DNA of 64,000 nt from Desulfurellaceae bacterium bin18 (GTDB taxonomy: Bacteria > Desulfobacterota > Binatia > Bin18): NCBI GenBank assembly GCA_002238415.1, contig MPMI01000004.1, positions 1-64,000 on the forward strand, in the 5' to 3' direction. Of this stretch, positions 59,207-64,000 are shown one piece after another. Every line of letters starts with the position of its first letter. Position 1 is the stretch's first letter. A model generated the notes under the pieces. That model made no database searches. It was not told where the DNA came from and saw nothing but the letters and a program-made list of their open reading frames with translations. The position numbers and the translations under genes were made by a program.

Positions 59207-60127
59207 CTATGGAAGAGCCTTCTGACAGTCGAGGCAATAGGCTCTCCCGCTGAAACGCCCCTTGTTTTGAAAGCAAAACATCGCCACCTTTTTCGATATA
59301 CGCTTTTTACATGTAGCACAGAAGTAAAAACTGGACTTTCGGCTCTGTTGGTACTTGGCAGTGTGTTCTCTGATGGTCGAATTTACCTCAGCGCTGGGTA
59401 TGTTATTCGATATTACCTCGGTCCGAATTGCGAATTTCTTCCGGTAGTCAACACTGGCAGGCCGATGCTGCAATGCCAGGGAACGCGCAATGTTCTGGAG
59501 CGTGTCTTGCCCGATAAGACGGCCGAGAGCAAGCACGGACACGGACTCCTTCTCAATCTTGTCTCGCAGCATATCAGACTTGATCACCATACTGGTATCA
59601 AAAGTGGGGGGTCGTATAACCTTAGATTCGGGTGAGACCAGAATAAGGCTCTTAAACTCTGGTCTGATGGTGAGCCCCAGCCGTTTCGGCAAGAATGCCT
59701 GGTTTTTCAAATAGCGTTCCAGAAAAATGATATGACGCTTATTCTGCTCAATGGGAGAGGGAATGGTCTGAGCACCCCCGTTAAAGAAAAACGAAAATTC
59801 GCCCGACTCGGAGATTTTGAGACCGGTACGATAACGCTTTGATTCAAGAACGAATATCTCCAAATGACGACTGATGAGTAAGTGATCGATTTGGGCAACC
59901 TGTCCACGGTGTTCCAGCCGCAGGTCGTGTAAGACCGCCCAATTTTTCGAGTCGCGCCACTGAAAATCGATGTAATAGGCGGAATCCTTTTCACCTTTCG
60001 CGCCCGCACGCAATATTTTCAACTCTTTTTCGACCAGAATGTGTTTGTTCGCTGGAAGGTCAAGGTCCAGCAGCGCTTTCAACTCGTCTATCTGGGGTTG
60101 TAGCGAATCTTTTTCCTTCACGAGCAT
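59207..60127 (-). CDS. NERD-domain protein with C-terminal zinc motif
   Basis: 306 residues. The nuclease-related domain is in the middle: LRAGAKGEKDSAYYIDFQWR, HRGQVAQIDHLLISRHLEIF and VLESKRY (D...ExK). The C-terminus has FYFCATCKKRISKKVAMFCF and YCLDCQKALP, a zinc-ribbon-like cluster. Probably a nuclease involved in DNA processing or defence. AGGAAAGG upstream of the ATG at 60127; the frame continues to 60238 through the duplicated hydratase fragment, so that part is not counted. Confidence 0.75.
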   Translation of the reverse strand: MLVKEKDSLQPQIDELKALLDLDLPANKHILVEKELKILRAGAKGEKDSAYYIDFQWRDSKNWAVLHDLRLEHRGQVAQIDHLLISRHLEIFVLESKRYRTGLKISESGEFSFFFNGGAQTIPSPIEQNKRHIIFLERYLKNQAFLPKRLGLTIRPEFKSLILVSPESKVIRPPTFDTSMVIKSDMLRDKIEKESVSVLALGRLIGQDTLQNIARSLALQHRPASVDYRKKFAIRTEVISNNIPSAEVNSTIREHTAKYQQSRKSSFYFCATCKKRISKKVAMFCFQNKGRFSGRAYCLDCQKALP

Positions 60128-60171
60128 TTTGGGGACCTTTCCTCCCTCCGCAGCCTTCCTGCTACCGTCCC

Positions 60172-60300
60172 CGGAAGACCGGTTGCCGTTTGTCCATAAA
60201 CGTATTGACGCCTTCTTGATGATCTTCCGTTTGGTCACAGCGCAAATGCGTTTCCGCCTCCCGGTCGAGCATAGTGCGAAAATCTACCCCACCCGACGCA
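60172..60300 (-). pseudogene. Duplicated 3' fragment of the enoyl-CoA hydratase gene
   Basis: 129 bases that match 61201-61329 (the C-terminal end of the hydratase gene) with about five differences, including CGTATT for CGCGTT. It encodes FRTMLDREAETHLRCDQTED then GVNTFMDKRQPVFR without a gene body. It sits beyond the SMP-30 gene, as if a hydratase gene once stood on both sides of it. Confidence 0.75.
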
Positions 60301-60329
60301 GAGCAAGTGCCCTCTTTTTAGGCTCCGGC

Positions 60330-61172
60330 TCAGGGCAATCCGACGCCCGGCACCTCAACCCGGACCGTTTCGATAGAAGCCTGGGACTTCCCCTGGGCTA
60401 ACTCTTCTAAGGTTGTGACTGCGGTCAGCATGAAGAGCGTCTGCCGCCCTTCCCCGCCCAACATGCAGGCAACGGCCCGTTTGTCCGGGACAGAAACACG
60501 ATGCGTGACCTCTCCACCGTCTTTGACCCGGATAAATTCACCACTCCCAAACGAACTCACCCAGATCGCCCCTTCGGCGTCCAGACAAATTCCGTCGGGG
60601 GTCGCCTCCCCCAGTTGGGCGAACACGCGCCGGTCCGACAGCGAACCGTCGCCGGCAATATGGAAGGCGGTTAAACGATTCGCAAACGATTCGGCAACAA
60701 TGAAAGTGCCCCCGTCCGGACTGATCACGCTGCCATTCGGGAAGCTCAGACCGTCCGCGACCACGCGGGCCTGTCCGTCCGGCGTGACCATGACAATGTT
60801 GGCCGGCCGGGCGTCTTCACCGCCCATCATGTCGTAGCCAAAACTCCCGATATAGGACCGGCCCTGGGCATCAACGACCATGTCATTGATATCGCCCCGG
60901 ACGAGCGCGGAGACATCCGCGACTTCCGCGAGGCCATTCGGGTCCTGCCGGAGCAGTTTTTTATCGTGCATGGAGACGATGAGCAGGCGTCCATCCGGCA
61001 GGAAGCCCAGTCCCGACGGGCGCTGCGGAACCGTTGCGACGAACTCGGTGTTGCCCTGCGCATCCACCGTGAGCACTTTCTCGGCAAACATGTCCGAAAC
61101 CCAGAGTTTGCCGTCGTGCCAACGCGGACCTTCAAGAAAAATAAATCCGTCTGCGAGAAGTTGAGGAGTCAT
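60330..61172 (-). CDS. SMP-30/gluconolactonase-like beta-propeller 1
   Basis: 280 residues of the SMP-30/LRE family: FLEGPRWHDGKLWVSDMF, GLGFLPDGRLLIVSMHDKKL, NDMVVDAQGRSYIGSFGYDM, FPNGSVISPDGGTFIVAESF. The metal site residues (E in EGPRW, N in FPNGS/NDM, D in TPDGICLD) are present. Could be a lactonase or dehydrating enzyme; substrate unknown. AAGGGGGACGGT precedes the ATG. Confidence 0.85.
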   Translation of the reverse strand: MTPQLLADGFIFLEGPRWHDGKLWVSDMFAEKVLTVDAQGNTEFVATVPQRPSGLGFLPDGRLLIVSMHDKKLLRQDPNGLAEVADVSALVRGDINDMVVDAQGRSYIGSFGYDMMGGEDARPANIVMVTPDGQARVVADGLSFPNGSVISPDGGTFIVAESFANRLTAFHIAGDGSLSDRRVFAQLGEATPDGICLDAEGAIWVSSFGSGEFIRVKDGGEVTHRVSVPDKRAVACMLGGEGRQTLFMLTAVTTLEELAQGKSQASIETVRVEVPGVGLP

Positions 61173-61190
61173 ACCGTCCCCCTTTTATCC

Positions 61191-61988
61191 TTAGCGGCCA
61201 CGGAAGACCGGTTGGCGTTTGTCCATAAACGCGTTGACGCCTTCTTGATGATCTTCCGTTTGGCCACAGCGCAAATGCGTTTCCGCCTCCCGGTCGAGCA
61301 TAGTGCGAAAATCTACCGCACCCGACGCATTGACGTTGGCTTTCATATAGCGGTAGCTGACCAAGGGGCCGGAGGCGATCCGCTCGGCCAGTTCCAGCGC
61401 GTCGTTCATGAGTTGGTCATGGGCAAAGACACGATTAACCAGACCGATCCGCAGGGCTTCATCCGCGTTAATCATATCCGGCAAAAAGAACAATTCCTTG
61501 GCCTTGGCTTGTCCGACCAAACGGCTGAGCTGCCAGGTCGTGCCGTAGTCGCCGCCGTAGCCTACCCGCGCATAGGCCGTCCCGAGCCGTGCCCGGTCGG
61601 AGGCAAGGCGCAGGTCGCACGACAGGGCGATGCCCAGGCCGGCGCCAGCGGCTGGGCCGTTAATGACCGCGATCGTGACCTTGGGCATATGGTGCAGCAG
61701 CCAGGGCCAGGTATGGCCTTCGCGGAGTTCGTCGACCTGCTGCTCAAGGGTGGAATCCCTGGTGCCGATCTCCTCACCCTTTTGCATGGCTGACACATCA
61801 CCGCCCGCGCAAAAGCCCCGGCCCGCGCCCGTCAGCACAACCGCGCCAACCTCGGGGTTTTCCGACATCTCGCGCAGCGCCGAAACCGCCGCCTGGTTCA
61901 TGTCTCTGGTGAGCGCGTTGAGCTTATCCGGGCGATTCATGGTCAGAATGCCGACACGGTTTGTGACTTCGATAGTGAGATCAGCCAT
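61191..61988 (-). CDS. Enoyl-CoA hydratase/isomerase-family protein
   Basis: 265 residues. Crotonase motifs: LTMNRPDKLNALTRDM, AGRGFCAGGDVSAM (oxyanion GGD), NGPAAGAGLGIALSCDLRLA, GYGGDYGTTWQLSRLVG. In the crotonase glutamate positions the chain reads ASDRARLGTAYARVGYGGDY, so the hydration acid/base residues may not be standard. AAGGAGGAAGAC precedes the start. The 3' end is the source or partner of the fragment at 60172. Confidence 0.87.
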   Translation of the reverse strand: MADLTIEVTNRVGILTMNRPDKLNALTRDMNQAAVSALREMSENPEVGAVVLTGAGRGFCAGGDVSAMQKGEEIGTRDSTLEQQVDELREGHTWPWLLHHMPKVTIAVINGPAAGAGLGIALSCDLRLASDRARLGTAYARVGYGGDYGTTWQLSRLVGQAKAKELFFLPDMINADEALRIGLVNRVFAHDQLMNDALELAERIASGPLVSYRYMKANVNASGAVDFRTMLDREAETHLRCGQTEDHQEGVNAFMDKRQPVFRGR

Positions 61989-62083
61989 CTGTCTTCCTCC
62001 TTGTTCCCTGTGGATGAAGCTTGCACTTTATCGCGTTTTGCGTAGAAAGGAAGGGACAGCGCAACGGTAAAGGAGAGGACATT

Positions 62084-62713
62084 ATGACGGCAAGCGCAGA
62101 CCCGCATCAGATTACGAGTGTGGAGCAGCTTCGCGAACGCATTGGATCACCGAGTGAGCTCGTCCCGCATAAGCTCTGGACCGAGTTGGACGAGTCGTGC
62201 ATGGATTTCATCAAACGCTCGCCGTTTCTCTTACTCGCCACGGCGGATGCCGAGGGGAATCAGGATGTCTCACCCAAAGGGGATGGGCCGGGGTTTGTCT
62301 GTATTGAGGATGCACACACGCTGCTCATCCCGGACCGGGCGGGCAACAAGCTGGTCTTCGGGCTGACCAATATCATTGAGAATCCCCATATTGGCCTGAT
62401 TTTCCTGCTGCCGGGAACGCCGGAAACCATGCGGGTCAATGGCAGGGCTGAGCTCACGTCCGACCCTGAAGTCCTGGAGCGCCTGTCCGCGCGTGGCAAA
62501 CCCGCGGTGGTTGCCATTCGGGTCCATATCAAAGAAGTGTTCTACCACTGCGCCAAGGCGTTTATTCGGTCACAACTCTGGAGGCCCGATACTTGGGAGG
62601 AGCGCCTCAAGATCTCGTTCGGCAAGATTCTGGCGGCCAAGATGGGCGGCGATGCCGGCATGGCCGACAAGATTGACGAATTTGTCGAACAGGACTACCG
62701 GACCAATCTATAG
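62084..62713 (+). CDS. PPOX-class FMN-binding protein (MSMEG_1061-like)
   Basis: 209 residues with the split-barrel flavin fold: FLLLATADAEGNQDVSPKGD, LLIPDRAGNKLVFGLTNIIE and IGLIFLLPGTPETMRVNGRA. This subfamily is annotated as F420- or FMN-dependent oxidoreductase-like. AAGGAGAGGACATT leads to the ATG. Convergent with the second SMP-30 gene across the palindromic repeat. Confidence 0.82.
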   Translation: MTASADPHQITSVEQLRERIGSPSELVPHKLWTELDESCMDFIKRSPFLLLATADAEGNQDVSPKGDGPGFVCIEDAHTLLIPDRAGNKLVFGLTNIIENPHIGLIFLLPGTPETMRVNGRAELTSDPEVLERLSARGKPAVVAIRVHIKEVFYHCAKAFIRSQLWRPDTWEERLKISFGKILAAKMGGDAGMADKIDEFVEQDYRTNL

Positions 62714-62728
62714 CCTCCCTCCTCGCAT

Positions 62729-62764
62729 TCCCTCTCCCTCCGGGAGAGGGCTAGGGTGAAGGGG
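62729..62764. repeat. Dispersed palindromic repeat, copy 2
   Basis: The inverted form of the unit at 2366 (TCCCTCTCCCTCCGGGAGAG then GCTAGGGTGAAGGGG). It lies between two convergent genes and can form a hairpin, so it may serve as a two-way terminator. Confidence 0.6.
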
Positions 62765-62772
62765 TCTGCGTT

Positions 62773-63666
62773 TTACAGCAATGCCAACCCTTTCCGCTCC
62801 CATTCCATGGCCACAATCCAGCCCAGACCGGATTCCGTAATGTATAAGGTCCTCGAGTCGACGCCGCCAAAGGCGATATTCGTGACTGCTTTGTCCTTAC
62901 TCGGAATCCGTTCGACCTGCTGTCCGTGCGGATCGAAGACAATAATGCCTCCTCCCAGCACACCGCAGACCAGGACATAGCCTTCTTCGTCCAGACAAAA
63001 GCCATCGGGATAATGGCCGGCCGGGAGTTCACAGAATGGCCGGCGCTGGCCGAGTTCGCCTGGGGCGAGAATGGGAAAGGCGCACAGGGCAGCGGCAAAG
63101 GTTTCCGCTACGAGCAGGGTTTTGCCGTCCGGGGTGAGGCCAATGCCGTTTGGATGTTGCAGGTTGGTGGCGACACGCCGAATCCATGTCCCATCCGGGC
63201 TGGCGTAGTAGACGCTGCCCGGACGCCGAGTGGGCGCATTCATTGGTTCAGGCCGCGTGGGATCACGCTGGAGCGGATCGGTGAAGTAGCAATTTCCTTC
63301 AGCATCAAAGACCAGATCGTTTGGCGCGCTGAGTTGTATGCCGTCACACGAGGTGTACAAGCGTTCGACCTTGCCCTCGGCGTCAATCCGCTCAAGGCGT
63401 CCGGTCTCGTAGTCCGCAGCCGGCCCAATCGGCAGCCCCTTGCGCCAGCGAAAACCCCCGTTATTCGTGACGTATAGGGCTCCGTCCGGCCCCCGGGCTG
63501 CCCCGTTCGGACCACCGCCCGGAGTGGCGAAGGTGGAGAGTGTTCCGTCAGGCGATATCTTCCGAACACGGCCCGCACGGATTTCCACACAATACACACT
63601 GCCGTCCGGGTCACACACCGGACCTTCCGGGAATGCCAAGCCGGCTGCAATAACGGTGTCACTCAT
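62773..63666 (-). CDS. SMP-30/gluconolactonase-like beta-propeller 2
   Basis: 297 residues: GLAFPEGPVCDPDGSVYCVE, GGGPNGAARGPDGALYVTNN, SAPNDLVFDAEGNCYFTDPL, NGIGLTPDGKTLLVAETF and YPDGFCLDEEGYVLVCGVL. Complete SMP-30 metal site. A distant paralogue of the other SMP-30 gene 1.6 kb away. Enzyme substrate unknown. Confidence 0.85.
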   Translation of the reverse strand: MSDTVIAAGLAFPEGPVCDPDGSVYCVEIRAGRVRKISPDGTLSTFATPGGGPNGAARGPDGALYVTNNGGFRWRKGLPIGPAADYETGRLERIDAEGKVERLYTSCDGIQLSAPNDLVFDAEGNCYFTDPLQRDPTRPEPMNAPTRRPGSVYYASPDGTWIRRVATNLQHPNGIGLTPDGKTLLVAETFAAALCAFPILAPGELGQRRPFCELPAGHYPDGFCLDEEGYVLVCGVLGGGIIVFDPHGQQVERIPSKDKAVTNIAFGGVDSRTLYITESGLGWIVAMEWERKGLALL

Positions 63667-63700
63667 AAGGGCGAGCGTACCCGGCGTACGCTCAAAAATT

Positions 63701-64000
63701 TCAGGCCGCTTGCTGCTCTTTGTGTTTCAGCAACTTACCGGCAATCTGGTCAATAACCTGGTCGGCCAGCACACGGACTTCATCCTCTAGCTTGGGCTGA
63801 ATAGGATGCGGGACCAGAATGGGCTCATACTGAGGCATGCCAAGGGCCGCACATTGGGCGTGCGCAGCACTCAGGAACTCCGTGGTCGTGATATTTGCAG
63901 TCGGGACACCTTTTTCTTCGAGCGCGATGACATCGTGCGAACTGCACGATATACAGCCGCCTCAATCGCTGAGCGCTTCAATGACTGCGTCACACTTTTC
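63701..64000 (-). CDS. UGSC-family selenoprotein, C-terminal part (cut by window edge)
   Basis: The frame enters at the right edge as EKCDAVIEALSD, meets an in-frame TGA (63962-63964), and continues GGCISCSSHDVIALEEKGVP to the stop at 63701. The context D-U-GGC-ISCSSHD matches the UGSC family, in which the TGA encodes selenocysteine in a redox motif. The reading frame is open for 86 codons past the TGA and the sequence is protein-like (IPTANITTTEFLSAAHAQCA-type residues, then VRVLADQVIDQIAGKL). A hairpin just downstream could be the bacterial SECIS. Normal gene callers would miss or truncate it. Function unknown, probably thiol/selenol redox. Confidence 0.75.
63930..63952 (-). promoter_or_regulatory. 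Candidate bacterial SECIS hairpin
   Basis: On the minus strand, starting nine bases after the TGA, ATATCGTGC pairs with GCACGATGT (seven perfect pairs plus a wobble and A-U) around the loop AGUUC. SelB-binding hairpins sit at this distance and carry a G-U pair in a small apical loop, as in fdhF. Fits, but selenocysteine insertion has not been shown. Confidence 0.55.

Overview
The window comes from a GC-rich, Gram-negative, aerobic heterotroph. It has outer-membrane TonB receptors, an Mla/Hpn lipid-transport set, hopanoid tailoring genes and B12-dependent carbon metabolism. The gene mix (ethylmalonyl-CoA mutase, hpnIJK, UGSC-type selenoprotein, many CoA enzymes) would suit an uncultured lineage near the old Deltaproteobacteria, Tectomicrobia or Binatota. 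That placement is inference and weak. No rRNA, tRNA or CRISPR array was recognised.

Region 1 (1-11.3 kb): ethylmalonyl-CoA pathway genes (meaB start, ecm, a malyl-CoA-lyase-like gene and, divergently, mcd), then cobalamin-dependent metH and a MoxR/VWA pair. Region 2 (11.5-17.5 kb): a frameshifted gene, an RHH protein, a TumE/TumA toxin-antitoxin pair, then an alpha/beta hydrolase, SCP2-type thiolase, DUF35 protein, PHP protein and two MaoC proteins. A long inverted repeat (arms AAAAGAGTAAACGTGTC / GACACGTTTACTCTTT) recurs just upstream of mcd, metH and the PHP gene.

Region 3 (17.5-28.5 kb): a hopanoid locus, mlaA-hpnM-hpnN ... hpnK, with hpnI and hpnJ on the opposite strand. Four genes for making and probably cytidylylating 2-aminoethylphosphonate (two-subunit phosphonopyruvate decarboxylase, PhnW, nucleotidyltransferase) sit between hpnN and hpnK with overlapping or touching reading frames. 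This suggests a phosphonate-modified hopanoid or another phosphonolipid handled by the same export machinery, and it is the strongest candidate for an undescribed pathway.

Region 4 (28.5-53 kb): five tandem paralogous TonB-dependent receptors. The first is separated from the other four by a 10.4 kb insertion with a perfect 15-bp terminal inverted repeat (GGTCCTGTCCTAATT) and an 8-bp target duplication (ATCCCCTC). No transposase is recognisable inside. The cargo is a set of small genes, including a SIR2-like protein in an operon of unknown proteins, HEPN/DUF4145-type proteins, a HicAB-like pair and several small membrane proteins; it looks like a defence or accessory island.

Region 5 (53-64 kb): a HEPN-like gene, a restriction-modification remnant beside a PD-(D/E)XK protein with a duplicated C-terminal module, an HpnL-like membrane protein, a 3-hydroxyisobutyrate-dehydrogenase-like enzyme, apaG, a HIT protein, a NERD protein, two SMP-30 proteins, an enoyl-CoA hydratase plus a duplicated fragment of it, a PPOX-type flavoprotein and, at the right edge, a UGSC-family gene whose in-frame TGA is very likely selenocysteine.
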